A stretch of 64,000 nt of DNA, from the NCBI GenBank assembly GCA_025331445.1, contig JAIWNE010000057.1, positions 1 to 64,000 of the forward strand, in the 5' to 3' direction. The notes under the pieces were generated by a model that made no database searches, had not been told where the DNA came from, and saw only the letters and a program-made list of their open reading frames with translations. Within the stretch, counting starts at the first letter, position 1; the number at the start of each line of letters is the position of its first letter. This document shows, piece after piece, positions 11,741-24,586 of the stretch. The position numbers and the translations under genes were made by a program. Source of the stretch: Blakeslea trispora (lineage: Eukaryota; Mucoromycota; Mucoromycetes; Mucorales; Choanephoraceae).

Positions 11741-12901
11741 TTAGAAGTTATTATTGTGATTATAATAGGTAGGCTCAGGGTGTGGCATATGTTGTGGCGC
11801 TGGCATAGGAGAGAAATTAGTGGCTGCAGCATGGTCTCCAGCATATTGTCCAACAGGATTGAAACCAGCAGGATCAATGTATGATTGGCGGTTGTAGGGT
11901 GATGTAGCATCATACATAGGTTGATGATGAACCTGAGGATGAACAAAAGGCGATTGATGTTGTGCTTGCTGAGGTTGTTGTTGAGGAGGAGGAGGAGATG
12001 GTGATGTCTGGTTACGATATTCACCAGCATAAGTTGAGCCTTCGTTTTGAACCTTTTGACTGTTGTATTCATCTTCATAGAATCCTCCGCCCAGACGACC
12101 ACCAGGAGCATATCCTGCGGCCATGCGCATCTCTTCATCTTCCTGTTGTCTTCTTTCTTCTAATTTTTGTTGTTTGTTGATACGATGCTCGTTTAGTCTT
12201 TCTTGAATGATAGTTTTTTCTTTCCATAGGTTGATAGTTGTGATAGCTAATGTCACTAGCCATAAAATACATGTAATCCAAGTAAATGCAGCAGAGACTT
12301 TGGCTAAATTACACTATACAAATTGTGAATATTTTTAAATTGTACTAAACTAATTTAGTATTTTACCTGAGTTGACCAAGCGCTAGTATAATCTGAGCCA
12401 TAGGCTTCAGTTAGATCACTGTTGTAGGCACAGTTTCCTGCATTGTTAGAATGGACAGTGATGGCAATACCAGCAGTAGCCCAAAGAAAGGTATTGAATC
12501 CACAAAAAATCATGCTAGTTCTACTTTTCATGCAGAATTTGCCAAATCGTTTGAATTTGTTGTGGTGTTCATACATGTAAGGGAAATAGACTAGTAGAAA
12601 AGGAGTGACCAGTGTAAACAAAGCCACAAAAAGAGTATAGTTAGGACCTGGCATACCAGCACCCTATACAAAGCAATATTGTTATTTTGATGAAACACTT
12701 AAGAAGGACATTGTTTTTCTCTCTCTTTTTTTTCTTATTTACCAAGTATCGTGCTTCTGTAGCAATGAGAGGAGCAACAACACAAATGGTAAGTATTGTG
12801 GTTGCACCTGTAGCCAAGTGGATGATCTTTTTTGACAGGTCAAGTTTGTCAGTTGTTTGTTCGGATAAGTCGATAGGTACGTCTAATTTGAATCCAGGCA
12901 T
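11741..12901 (-). CDS. MARVEL-like four-TM membrane protein with Gln/Pro-rich tail
   Basis: Exons on the minus strand: 12743-12901, 12367-12663 and 11741-12313; 342 aa. Four hydrophobic segments lie at about 24-46, 58-82, 102-122 and 158-180, the layout of fungal MARVEL/Nce102-type tetraspanners. The cytosolic C-terminus (about 181-342) begins with a charged coiled helix (NEHRINKQQKLEERRQQEDEE) and becomes rich in Gln, Pro, His and Tyr. The start is the ATG at 12901; there is no ATG upstream in frame, and a TTTCAG just before it suggests an intron in the 5' UTR. Family members organise plasma-membrane domains. No specific function can be claimed. Confidence 0.82.
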
Positions 12902-15416
12902 GATAACTGAAACCAAGAGGATACGTTTTTAAAAAAAAAAAAAAAAAGAGAGAGAGAGAAAAGAGAGATAAATAACAATAAAAAAAAAGAAGAATTATCG
13001 GGCTGAAATGTTCTGTTATTGTTCAATTATGCCTCAGCCTCTTTTTCAAATATAGAAAGTTGGACAAACCATGACACAATAACTAAAATTATACCTTTAC
13101 AGTCAAGACAGTGATTCCAAGTATACATACAAATGCCGCTAAGCCAAAAGATGGATGGCAGTTACCGAAATCCAAGTAAAAGCGATTGTTCGATTCGAGA
13201 TAGGCTGAAATAGACACAAGTGCTATTTCTTTTTTCAGATTCTGATACGATCGGTAGTTCTGGATCACAAAAGCCAAAGTAGTCCTAGAAAAAGCAACAA
13301 TACGCTACAGCCGATGATTTCTTTATCCAATGCGAAAACAGCTTATTGATTATGTATAATCTATCCAAGTAAAACCGAGATCATGAATGTCTTGAAAAAA
13401 GGGTGTTTGTTATTGAAGAAATGCTTAAGCTATCAACAAAAAAATGCAAGGATTTGTCAGAAACCCTTATTGGCTGTTTTTTCGATTTTAATCAAAAGAT
13501 CACTTGTGAGTTATGGTGAGATTCTTGGCAACCATCGCTCCAGTTCATATTGCCACAACTATTTCGAGTTTACCCAAGATGCTCATGATTCCGTTGGCCT
13601 TCCGCAAAAAGTGTCAATTCCGCTCACCTAGTCTTATCTTAAATGAGGGTTTCAAGGGCTCTTTCGTTTGGAATCCAAAACAACATACTGCCGTCACTTG
13701 GAGTATTTCTTATTCCAATTGTTACTTTATTTTACAATATCAGAATTCAATTGAGCTCAGATACAAATTCATGATCATTTTTGTACAGACTGAAAATTAT
13801 ACTTTCGGTTTGACGTAACTCTGTGGTCAGCCAATCGGAATAAAGGAATGATGGTGCCTAGCATTTAAATGATGAGCTCAAAACTCTGAATTGACCTTAT
13901 AATGGATGAAATAAACCAGTAAGCCAATCCAATGGAAGGATCTCCTGTTTGCTACATACAGTCTTTCCGGACAATGATTCAAGTAATTGTGTTGTTATAG
14001 CACTTTTAAGAACTTCTTGGCAGTTTTGTATGATACAAGTGTGTGAAACCGAAGATAAAAATAGATGACGGACATTATAAACAATCAAAGATGATTGGTT
14101 GAGTATGATGTTAATAACTCAGCAGAAAAAAAAAAAGGGGGAGAGCAATTGTGGGATTCATTACAAAATGAAACCCCTTTCTTCTCTTCTCTAAAAGCAG
14201 AACTTTTTATTGTTCTGTTCCTCAGAAACTGTTTGCCTTGCTATTTACTGACATTTTTATATCATATCACAAACTACTAAATAAAGTGAGACAAAAGGAA
14301 TGCTTTATGCAATCATTTGTGGTATAACTGCAGGATTGAGCGCCTAGTTTGAGAGCTGAATGCTGTTACTAGTATAGCAGGAGCAGACATACTGTTTCAA
14401 AGGCTCAACGATTATAAAATGGCATATAATAGCTATAGCTATCATGAAACTCCAACTTTTGTGGAGCTATAAGGATGTCAATACTTTGTTGTTTATGTTT
14501 CAATGCAAAGGTTATAAAGCTGGTTTTGCTCAAATTAGCTACTAACTAGTAGAAAAGACAAGATGTAATGAAGATAGACATTGTGTGTTGAAAGACAAAG
14601 TCGTTCCTCATCATCAATTGAGCAAATTTTTTTTTTCATCGCTTGAAATCCATAAATACACTAGGAAAATCTTTTTAAAAGGGAAACTGAATGGCTTGAT
14701 GAGTCCTTTGTTTACTACAAGCAAATATGAGTATATAACGACTATGACATTACCTCAACATTGGAATTGCAATCAATGAAGAAGGTCTGGAAAACGGTCA
14801 AGAAAAAAGATTGCTTTTGACGGAAATGAGGAATCTGCTACTGCAAATGGAGAAAAGTGCTCGTATTTCGATGTTTGCAAGGATCGGCTTCACAAGCAAA
14901 AAACGTCAATTGGTTACAAGGAAGACAAAAAGGGAATAAATTTGCTTCGGTCACAAGTATTGATATCTGAGATGTTCTTGCTTATCGTCAGCAAACCAAG
15001 AATGCGCTGTACAATAGAGCAGACAAACACTGTCTTCTAGGTGGAGGTCATACACCATTTTTAGTGCACCTCTGAAAAGTGGCCCACCCCTATGTAAGAC
15101 CCCTCTCTCTAGAACTTGATTATCCTCAACACTCAAAGATTTCGCCCCCACTGAATTATCTGGAGCAAAGACTCCTTGCTTGGTTCATCTGCCTGGTGTT
15201 TTGACACCTAACCATTGATTTTTTTACGTTCTATCCCAAAAGTGATTTTAAAGTCTCATTCATCTTGCATAATGTGCCAGGCAATTTTGTCTGAATAAAC
15301 TTTGGAAAAGATGTAAGCCAACCCCCCCCCCATTCCGTTACACAAAACATTCTTTCAAAAAGGCGGTTTCTCTTTTTTTAATTTTTCTCTTTTTCCTTCT
15401 ATATTTAAAGCATATT
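12902..15416. other. Gene-poor region, about 2.5 kb
   Basis: The start holds poly-A and GA runs (12930-12965) in the likely 5' UTR of the MARVEL gene. Several short open frames on both strands (for example near 13383-13818, 13897-14088 and 14951-15151) show no recognisable domain and no consistent splicing. A possible orphan exon at 13095-13284 is listed separately. A C-run of about 10 lies at 15321-15331, shortly before the CUE gene. Confidence 0.5.
13095..13284 (-). other. Possible orphan exon or exon relic
   Basis: On the minus strand a 63-codon open stretch is flanked by an acceptor-like TTTTCTAG and a donor-like GTATAA. It encodes a polar part followed by a hydrophobic segment (FGLAAFVCILGITVLTV) that looks like a TM helix. 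It cannot be joined in frame to the MARVEL gene below it using the obvious acceptor, and no first exon with an ATG was found above. It may be an alternative 5' exon, a decayed membrane-protein gene, or chance. Confidence 0.2.
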
Positions 15417-16720
15417 ATGTCTGAACCTCAAACTAGACCTACTGAAGAACTCATGAGTTCAACTCCTTCCGAAAACCGTATTGCTGATGAACAACAAGCT
15501 ACGACTACTCCTGAACTGACAGGTCCTTTAAAGACACTGAAAGACGCATTTCCTGACCTGGACCTGGATATCATACAGACCATCTTTGCAAGCCAAGACA
15601 ATAACTTGGATGCTGCCTTTGAAGTCTTGCTTGGTATGTCTGACCCTTCCTATAAGCCTGAACCAGGACAGCTAGAAGGCTTAACACAGATGCAACAAGA
15701 CGAAGCTTACGCAAGACAACTTTCTCGCGAAGCCTATAGCCAACCACCTCAAGGCAATCAAGATCAAAACAATGAACCTCTGTTTAACTTTCAAGGTAAA
15801 AAGAAAGAAAGAAAGTGAATGATAGAATGTGTTTGCTTATTTGTCATTTTTATACAGAGGAACTTCCTGTCATTAAAGAAAAAGTGATTGAGGCTGGTAT
15901 AGGTATGTCTGTTTTTCACTTCTTTAGAGGATGAAAGGACTAATTACCACTTTGGGTTTTAGCTGCCAAGAACAAGCTTGTAAATCTTTACAATCAGTTT
16001 ATGGAAGGAGCTACTGACTCGCCTCAACAACGACAACAGCAACAACAACAGCAACAAAGATCTACAGGACAATTAAATAGCTTAGAAGATGATATGAGCA
16101 ATCTGAGACTTTCCAATAACCAAAATGCAAATGTAGACCTATATGGAGGAGAAGGAAGAATGCCTATGCGTAGTCATTATCAACAGCCAAATACTCTGCA
16201 AAATAACACGACATCTACATCCAAAGAACAGCTTTTATCTGATGAAGAATTTGCCAGAAGACTAGTAAGAGAGGACGATGGACTTGATACACCCATTGCT
16301 TCTTCTGATACTCGTCATAATGAGGTAGCAAATCAAAGTAAGCAAACGAATTAACTTCTTTTAGAACAATTATGCTTATTTATGATTGTCAACTTTTTTT
16401 ATCTAGACCAACTGAATCGTGTTCAGAAACCTGATGAGTTGCTATCTACACAGCATGACTCAGATCAAAATGAAGGTAAGAAATAAGCGAAAAAAAGAGA
16501 GAGAGAATAACTGATGATTGCTCTTTTTTTTTTCTTAGTCACTCTTTCTGCTGTAACTCAAGATACTCATTCTGGTTACACACGCTCTCAACAAGTGGAC
16601 CATGATTTGGATGATTTATTTAACAAGCCTCGTAAGTAATTCAGAGTATTTTGTTATCTGTGTTTCCTCATAAAGAGTCTATTAGGTGATGAAGAGGAGG
16701 TTAATGCTGTAAAGAAATAA
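15417..16720 (+). CDS. CUE-domain ubiquitin-binding protein (Cue5-like)
   Basis: Exons 15417-15795, 15858-15902, 15963-16337, 16407-16475, 16539-16631 and 16686-16720; 331 aa. A CUE domain spans about residues 36-73, with the family pattern LKDAFPDLDLDIIQTIF and the closing LDAAFEVLL. After it come a proline- and Gln-rich stretch and a short conserved-looking helix (EKVIEAGIAAKNKLVNLYNQ); the rest is disordered with a poly-Gln run near residue 160. Cue5 of yeast and Tollip of animals, with similar layout, link ubiquitinated cargo to autophagy. LIR-like cores may lie in the disordered part but I cannot assign one with confidence. Confidence 0.85.
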
Positions 16721-16897
16721 ACCGTCAAAACGAATTGTATATTCACTATATAGGTTAATGTTGGCTTTTTCTTTTGCATGCATTGTTTTGTTGAGTAGAT
16801 GCAAGAAATCAATATATTTATTTTGTTCTATTTAAAGAAGAGGAAGATCTAAAGACTGTACAATAATGATAATAATAATAATAATAATTGGAAATGA

Positions 16898-19834
16898 TTA
16901 TTTAACATGAGAAATATACTGAAAGACATAAGAAATAATGCCATGGCGTGCCTCTGGTAACAACATAGGATCAGGTAATTTGATGAGGTCTTTGTCATAA
17001 TGATCCCATCTATAGAAAAACAAAAAAAGATTTAGTATTCCAAATTGACTATAAAAACAAAAAAGAAAAAATAACTTACGTGCTAGAATCACCATAGCTC
17101 ATTGTTTCAGCAGATGTGTGTTGTTTGCCTTGAACACATCGCTTACACTTGAATGTATCGTGTGTTTCAGATTCGCTCTTGGTATAAAGTGTAAAGAGTT
17201 GACGCATATCTGCTATAGAGAAATAACGTTCCATATCAGTAGCTTCGTCTACCACACAGTTCGAAAGTGATTGCTTGTGAGATTGACGCTGGAAGATTTT
17301 CTCTTCGATTGTTCCGGTAGCGATAAAACGATAAATATAACAATCCTTCTTTTGACCATCTCGCCATACACGAGCTAGTGCTTGTTGATCTGCAGCTGGA
17401 TTCCAATCAGGATCAAACAAGACGAGACGATTGGCACCTATCAGATTCAGACCACAACCACCCGCTTTGCTACTGAGTAGAAAGATGAATTCATCACCGT
17501 CGGGATCATTGAAACGATCTACTAGCTTCTGTCTTTTGGGTGTAGACATGGAACCATCAAGACGAACAAATCCATATCTAAATAAAGTAAGTCTGTGCAC
17601 TTGACTCCTGCCATAAGAAGATGGTCAACTTACTGGCTCTGTTTACAATAGGTTTCAAACAAATCCAATGTTTGCGTGTAATTACTGATCAGCACAATCT
17701 TATCTTTTGTCTCTTTCTTGATCTTGGCCAACATACTATAAAGAAAGAAATAAGTAACATGGTTCCAGTTCAAATATAAAATCTCTCTCTCTTTCTTACC
17801 GAGCAAGCACAAGGAATTTACCAGAGTAAGATGCATCTACTTTACCACCCGATGTATAATCAGCGGGCAAAGCAGCCTCGCAACCAATCAAGTCTTTTGG
17901 AAGGTTAAGTAGATTGGGATGGTTACATAGCTTCTTGAGTAAAGTAATGGCCTTAAGCGGTTGACTACCCTCACCACGCAGTAATGTCCTGATAGAAGGC
18001 GATGTCAAAAAGACATTGTAGAGTGCTTCTTGAAGAGGTGATAGCTTACAAAAGACAACATGTTCGTATTTGACAGGCACTATAGTCATATTAGAATCCA
18101 AGCAGACAGTATAGAAATGACATATAACTTACAATATTTGGAAAGGATATCATTGGTTCTACGGATTGTAAACTTTGAAACAATTTTCCAAAATTCAGCA
18201 ACCTTTTCATCACTGATCTCTCGTTCCTTTTCGGATGCATCTGCGTCTCTGCCTCTAAGAATAGGGTTTTCGTAATTTCTTCTAAATTCGTTTGGAGTAC
18301 CAAGCAATCCTGGATTGGCGAAATCTAGCAAAGAATAGTATTCACTCAAATCATTCTATCAAATAGATTAAGTAAAGAGAGCAACCCTAATGTAATTTTC
18401 TCTTACCTGAATGGGAGTACCAGACAAGATCACTCTTCTGGTGACATCGAGACTGTTTAGCTGTTGGAATAGTTTGGATTCTATTATAACCACATATGAG
18501 CAAGAAGTGACTATGAAGTATGCAATTCTATATTACCAGAGTTCTTTAAGCGATGTCCTTCATCACACAGTAAAAGACCAATTGGGGATTTGTTCAAGTA
18601 CTTGCTGTAAGCTCTTAGACTCTCATAGGAGATGATCAGAATAGGGTTGGTCATTTTGCCTTGTTTTGCTCCCCATCGCTTAATCTCGGATATCTTTTCC
18701 TTACTGCTTGCATTTGCCTTGTCCATCACAAGTGGCTGTACACGAGACTCACCCAACCATTTGACTACAAAAAAAAATAGACAGAGATTAGTACAAGAAA
18801 AAAAAAAAAGAGAGAGACAACCATCTCACTTTACCAAATTCATTGGCCCAGTTGCGTACCAGACTTGAAGGACATGTAATGATGGCCTTATTGATAGTTG
18901 GTTTGCCTAATTCACCAGATTGTTGTAACAAGGTCCAGACGAGTGCAATACATTGCAGAGTTTTACCAAGACCCATTTCATCTGCCATGATACATCCAAA
19001 GGCAGAGGGATGGATTTGGCCTGTGGTACATTCGTACAAGAATCGAACACCTTCTACTTGATGAGGTCGAAGTACTTTGCTGAGAGTTGGGTCGACAACA
19101 ACATGCACAAATTTAGTCTTTTCCTTCTTGATGCCCAATATCTCTGAAATTGATTTTTCTTTCTTTTTAGGTGGTGGGTTGTCAGTTGTGATCTTGAGTT
19201 CTTCCTTCTTTGGTTGGTTGTCAGGGTCCCAGAGAACGATGGCTCCCTCAGCTGTATGATCGTAGAGTGCTCTTTGAAGATGACCTGGCCTTCGGCGTAG
19301 TCCCAATGTCTTTCGTTCGCCAAAGTTGCTATCCTCTGATTCGGTTACTGCTGCTGATACTACCGGAGCCACTTTTTTACCAGTGGGGGCAGGCTTGGCC
19401 ATAATGGTTGGCACTTTGAATTTCTTGCTCAAGATAGACATCGGATCAAATCCTTTACTTGGACGAGAAGCAGGAATAAGCGCCTTGGGACGAGGGCCTT
19501 TCAACACACCTCTCAACAAGACCTTGGGTTTCTTGTCAATGTGCTTATTGTTTAGCTTCTTCTTTGAACGAGGTGCTACTTCCTTATCGCTGAAATCAGA
19601 ATCGTTGTCGTCGTCATTGTCATGGTTCTCAGCATAGTCGTCTTCTTCTTCGTCGTCTTCACTTTCGATCGTTCTTCTCTTTCTGCTGGAAGACTTGGTA
19701 GGCTGAAAGTCTTCTTCATAGTCAGATAGTTCATCGTCGTCGTCTATGATATTGACATAATCTTCAGCTACTTCCTTTGTTTCATAAGCAGTATGTCGAC
19801 TAGAAGCAGTAGATCGAATGGTCTTTGTCAACAT
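16898..19834 (-). CDS. RAD54: Rad54 DNA repair translocase (SNF2 family)
   Basis: Eight exons on the minus strand: 18835-19834, 18537-18764, 18407-18480, 18133-18355, 17800-18079, 17634-17735, 17080-17577 and 16898-17009; 838 aa, similar to yeast Rad54 (898 aa). The N-terminus is acidic and basic by turns and disordered. Helicase motifs: ADEMGLGKT (Walker A, about 283-291), [10 protein letters not shown] (the DEGH box typical of Rad54, about 401), LSGTPIQ (about 428), [17 protein letters not shown], and [10 protein letters not shown] (motif VI, about 707). The C-terminus has a Cys-containing CKRC segment. Rad54 works with Rad51 in homologous recombination: strand invasion, branch migration and chromatin remodelling. 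It shares an about 500-bp divergent promoter with the TM9SF gene. Confidence 0.96.
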
Positions 19835-20337
19835 AACTACGTAAAATAAAGAAAGAGAAAGGTTGAAAAATAAAATAAAAAATAGAAAAAATTCAACTAC
19901 AGCATTTGTAAACTGACAGATTGATTTTAATTGGCTCTCAACGCGCCTTATAAACGCGACTGTGCTGCGCATAATCTTGAACTGTAAATAAATCGAAAAC
20001 TTAACAACTCAAAGAACCTACTCCTTGACAAATCAGAAACTTGACCTGCGCTTGTGCGTGAATTAACAGACTATTTTATATCTTGAGACTGCAAAGCACA
20101 TTAAGAAACAGAAAAGAAGCAGACTATCTTTTCCGATAAAAGCGCCTCGACTCTTATTTCATCTAAACAATGTTGGGAGCTAATAATGCTTTTTTTTTTC
20201 TTCTTGAGATCTTGTATTACCCACTTTTTTTCATTTGCAATTAAATAACTGGAAATTTGATTTGCTGAGAAGATTAAGTGGCAACTGAGTGTAATTTCTT
20301 TTTTGGGTCTTTTGCTTTTTATTATTATAGTGACAGA
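19835..20337. promoter_or_regulatory. Divergent intergenic region RAD54 / TM9SF
   Basis: A 503-bp stretch separates the two divergent start codons, so it must carry both promoters. It contains a T-rich run (about 20190-20200) and TTTT-rich sequence before the TM9SF start. No damage-response element could be assigned by eye. Confidence 0.5.
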
Positions 20338-22872
20338 ATGGTCTCTGGCATAGTATTGTCACTATTGTTATGCCCCTTTGTGCTAGCATATAAGCCTGGG
20401 GATTCAATACCGATATATTACAACAAGATCTTTTCACTAAACAATCCACTTACTTACAGCTATGATGCATTGAGTTTTGTCTGTCCCATGCAACATGGTT
20501 CTCGGCAAAAGAGCAGTTTGATTTTCGATCAGGACTTGCGTGGTGATAGAGCAATTCAGAGCGATTACAAAGTAAAGCAGGAACTACAGTATTTTTGTTT
20601 TCTCTAAGAGGAACAAGGCAGCTAATGTCAAATCTAGATAAACTTTTTAGAAAACCAAGAGTGTAAACTACTCTGTAGACAATCTTGGCGTGTTGAAAAT
20701 GCCATTCAGGCAGAAGAATTGATTTCAGAGGATTATCTTGCTGAGTGGTAATGAATTGCTGATGACTCAAAGCCTTCACTATGCTCATTGATATTCATAT
20801 TAGGGAATTAGATGGTATGCCCGGTGCGACTGTCTCTTATACAAACGAAGCCCCTGAACATAACTACCGAATCGGATTTCCTTTAGGGTTCAAGAGGGTA
20901 ATGAAAGGACTACAGCATGTCTTCACTGGATTTTTTACTAAGTGTATATTAGAACGAAGCTACTTTTATCAACAACCATGTAACCTTTCAGATACTCTAT
21001 ACACCCTCAAAAAAACAAACTGGTGAATATGATATTGTTGGATTTGAAATTTATCCTGATTCGTAAGTGTCTCATTGATAAAGAAAACATCGGATTAGAC
21101 TCATTTCCTTGTTATTTGAAAACAAAATAGTTTTGTTGATGGTGAATGTACTAAAAAGACAGTGGAATATGAAAATCAGGAAATTACAGCCAACAAGTTG
21201 AAAGCCACTTACACTTACTCTGTTCAATGGAAGCAAGTAAATGCACCTTTAGGCAGTCGATGGGATGCTTTCTTACTGAAGCCAAACCTTGAAAGACATC
21301 AACTTGCACTTCTGAACGGCGTCGTTATCGTTTTGTGCATCTTTATCATGCTCGTAATTATTTCGTTAAAGACAACTCAGAAAGAAAACAGTAACAGCAA
21401 TGAAGACAAAGATTTGAAGGTCAGTTTCTTTTTTTTTTTAAGTGAGACTTTAGGATATTTCGATTGACTTTGAGCAGGTATACGATGATGCTGATGATAT
21501 TGTTGGCTGGCGATTGATCGGTCGGGATGTATTTCGAAGACCCGTTTACGGAGGCTTATTGACACCTCTGTTGGGTTCGGGTATTCAACTGATTGCTGTA
21601 TTTCTCGGCTTGATCAGTAAGTACAAGAGAGAGAGAGGAGAAAGAAAATTGTATTGATTTTGTTATGATGATAGTGTCTCTTCAATTGGGCTGGTATCAT
21701 CCTGCTCAACCTCGATCATTGATCCACTGGTTTATGTTCTTTTTCGTGCTTAGTGCGTAAGTAGAGAATACACAAATAGAAAGTATAATGATCCTCATAC
21801 TATCTATTGGCAGTGCACCAGGTGGTTATTGGAGTGCTAGAATCTATAAAGTCTTTAGAGGCAGATCTTGGGGCTTGAACAGTGTTTTGGTAAGACTTTG
21901 TGTTGAGCAAAAAGAGAGCAATAGGTAACATCATCTGTAGACTGCCTTGATTTTCCCTTGTGTTATCATGATTGTACTTTTGATTGTTGGTTTTTTGGCA
22001 TGGCCTCAACACTCATCGCTTGCGATTTCATTTTCTGGTTGGATGTCTTTTATCTTCATGTGGGCAATTTTAGTGGTACCTTTAACCACATTAGGTGCTT
22101 ATTATGGACAAAAGGCCGATCGAATTGAATATCCTTCTCGTACAACACAGATTCCTAGATCATTGCCTGCTAAACCGTGGTATCATGCTAATACCATTCG
22201 GTAAGTTTTTAGAGAGAAGTCACTTCTTTCTTCTGGTTTGCCGTACTGACTCGTAGGCTGTAGTATTTTGATTGCTGGTTTAATTCCATTTGCCATTGTT
22301 TTCTTGAATTGGCATGAACTTTTGAATTCAGTCTGTAAAGGCGAATATACTTTATCTATTAGCAATACAGTGCAAGTCTTTGTTTTGATGCTAGTGTCTG
22401 TCATTGAGATAACTGTTGTCTCAATATTCTTACAGCTCTGTGCAGAGGTAAAGATTCAGATTTATTTAGATGGATGAGTAAATGTAGACTGATTGGCTTT
22501 TATAGGATTATCATTGGTGGTGGCAATCGTTTGCTGTGGGTGCCTCACCTGCTCTCTATATGCTAGGGTAATGTTTGATCTAGATAGTATAAATTGTTCA
22601 CCTTATTTATCCATTATACAATAGATACGGATGGTTTTACCTCTTTAGAAATTCCGAAATTCAAGGTGTTTTGAATGGCACTATTTATTTCCTTTACCTT
22701 TTGCTTGGATGCAGTATGGTTGGAGCATGCACAGGCACACTTGGTTTCATCAGCGCTTATATATTTATTGGGCGCCTTTACTCTTCAGTCAAGGTAAGAA
22801 TACTTACGAATGAGATGCGTTGACGTTGACTCATAAAGAGAAATGCTTCTTTTCTTCTCTAAGGTTGATTAG
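20338..22872 (+). CDS. TM9SF (EMP70/nonaspanin) endomembrane protein
   Basis: Thirteen exons: 20338-20571, 20638-20747, 20804-20897, 20953-21062, 21131-21419, 21478-21616, 21675-21756, 21814-21889, 21941-22200, 22264-22447, 22506-22567, 22625-22793 and 22864-22872; 605 aa. It has a signal peptide (about 1-17), a luminal domain with ENQECKLLC and YRIGFPLGF, and then nine TM segments. Hallmarks are GWRLIGRDVFRRP, LLTPLLGSGIQ, QLCAEDYHWWWQSF and YFLYLLLGCSMVGACTGT. The last coding exon is only 9 nt and supplies Val-Asp-stop, giving the charged end VKVD that fits the KxD/E Golgi-retention C-terminus of the family. Members act in Golgi/endosome sorting, adhesion and metal homeostasis. The second exon uses the AG before ATAAAC; the later AG gives a stop. 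Confidence 0.94.
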
Positions 22873-24513
22873 ATAAAATACAGAGATAAAATACAGAGAT
22901 AAAAAAAAAGTCAAAATAAAAAAGCTTCAAATATAAATATCATGTACGAGCACATCAACTTGTTTTATTGTTACCATGATACACACCTGAGCTTGGTATA
23001 CACCTATAAAATACAATCAAAAGACCATTCATAAGAATGGGCTAGAAATAAGAACATTTCGCTGTAAATCAATTGATTTTAAGGATAATACTTTGATGCT
23101 ATACATCGCATGACTCCAAGTAGATATAGAGCACTATGAACAAGCTGTTTTTCACATCTCTTCTTCATGCTAGTTATTGCCATAAGGAAAAAGAAGAGAA
23201 AACTTTGATCTAGGTAACAAAAGCATAAGCTATAACTGGCAATATTAAATCAAGGCATTCATGATACTTTCATGACCAACAAAATCTAGCTTGACCCTGC
23301 CATTGTTTTGAAAGTAATCAGAAGCTGCAATTTTAGCAATCCTCTAATTATTCAGCCATTTGTTTTCTGGTGGATCTTCTTATTAGCAGACACACCAGAG
23401 TTGTTCATTTACTAGATTATGATATACTGTGGTTTTGGCCTGTAATACGTTTCTTTTAATCAAAGCCAAGATAACATCTCATTCATGCTTTCCAGTAATA
23501 TTGGTTTTTCTGTTCATGTCTTTCAATTTCCAATCTCTAGTTCCGTCCCTGACATAACAGGTCTTTCAATCGACTCTTGAACAATATCTACAAATTCAAT
23601 AAGGCTCCTTGTGTATTAGTGTACAGACTTCTCGGTATTATATAGTTACTGAAATCACTTCACTCTGGTTCTTGTCTATTTTGTAAAGACTACTAATTAA
23701 GGATCTATTCTTATAATGTAAACATCACTTAAGCCGGCTCAAAAGATAATGTGTTGGAACATCACCTGAAGAAAAGAAACAGTGTTACGCACAGGAATTT
23801 TCCTAGTACTCAATTATTTTCTGACTTCTTTTCGCTGCTTTGAATCCAACTCTGTATTTCCTATTTGGTATTTTACTCATTTGACAGCTCCTCTTGATCT
23901 CTTATTACACAACAACCTTATTAGAATCCTTCTCTGACTTTCCATATCATAATGAATAGAACTTTTAGACATGTATTAATAATCCATACATGATGACTCA
24001 TTAACTTGACTGTTTAAATTATTAGTTTGCAAGTCCAACATGACTTCTTTTAGAATAGTATATAAGCTCTTTCATCTTCTCTTATTAATAAACTCAACTA
24101 TTATCTCTCTTATTTACTTTACGCTTGGTTGTAGTTTGACATATTCACTACCTAATTCCACATATAGTTGTTAGTTCCCTTGATACTTATTACATATCAT
24201 TGTATTCATTTATTACATCTCTTCTTTTATATTACTTTATTCTCTCTACTTTACTTATATCTCTAGTCGGACGACTTAAAACCTGGTGCTCATTACTTAT
24301 AACCTTGCTGCCTGATTGCTCTGTTATATCTATTTGTTCTCTTTCTCAAGTTACTGCAAAAACTATCCTTTGTCCTGTAACAACAGTTAAATACTGCATT
24401 TAGTTTGAATCAATCGGTGTTCGCTTGCAAAAGCTAAGGTCTATTTCAAACAATAGACATACTTTGTCCAAATTGCTGACATGTAACATTATATTTTGAA
24501 AATTAAAAAGAAA
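22873..24513. other. Gene-poor region, 1.6 kb
   Basis: AT-rich, with no ATG-started frame of coding character. The stretch 24040-24260 is strongly pyrimidine-rich on the plus strand (CTCTTATT-type words). Nothing recognisable was found as RNA gene or transposon. Confidence 0.55.
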
Positions 24514-24586
24514 TGCTCCCTGCCAGGATCGAACTGGCGACCTTCAGATTATGAGACTGACGCTCTACCAACTGAGCCAAGGAAGC
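24514..24586 (-). tRNA. tRNA-Met (elongator), anticodon CAU
   Basis: 73 nt on the minus strand, no intron. The acceptor stem GCTTCCT pairs with AGGGAGC (one G-U), discriminator base A. The D-arm/A-box reads TGGCTCAGTTGG and the anticodon loop is CTCATAA with CAT in the centre. The T-arm/B-box reads AGTTCGATCCT. The D-loop and acceptor stem fit elongator tRNA-Met rather than the initiator type. Transcription by Pol III from the internal boxes is expected. It stands alone in a gene-poor stretch. Confidence 0.95.

Noticed and set aside
12902..12916. Upstream TTG start for the MARVEL protein
   Set aside because: TTG is not a normal start in fungal nuclear genes and the TTTCAG there looks like an acceptor; the ATG at 12901 is used.
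13383..13818. Two overlapping plus-strand frames of 80-100 codons
   Set aside because: Composition is not gene-like, the frames switch without splice sites, and no family is recognised.
14951..15151. Minus-strand frame with AHSWFADD-like text
   Set aside because: It recalled a reverse-transcriptase box at first glance, but the surrounding conserved motifs are absent.
20602..20640. Acceptor TTTTTAG before AAAACCAAG for TM9SF exon 2
   Set aside because: It shifts the frame to a stop; the AG before ATAAAC restores FLENQECKLLC.
24200..24403. Leu/Ser-rich 67-codon frame near the tRNA
   Set aside because: It is the translation of a pyrimidine-rich strand, with no homologous features.
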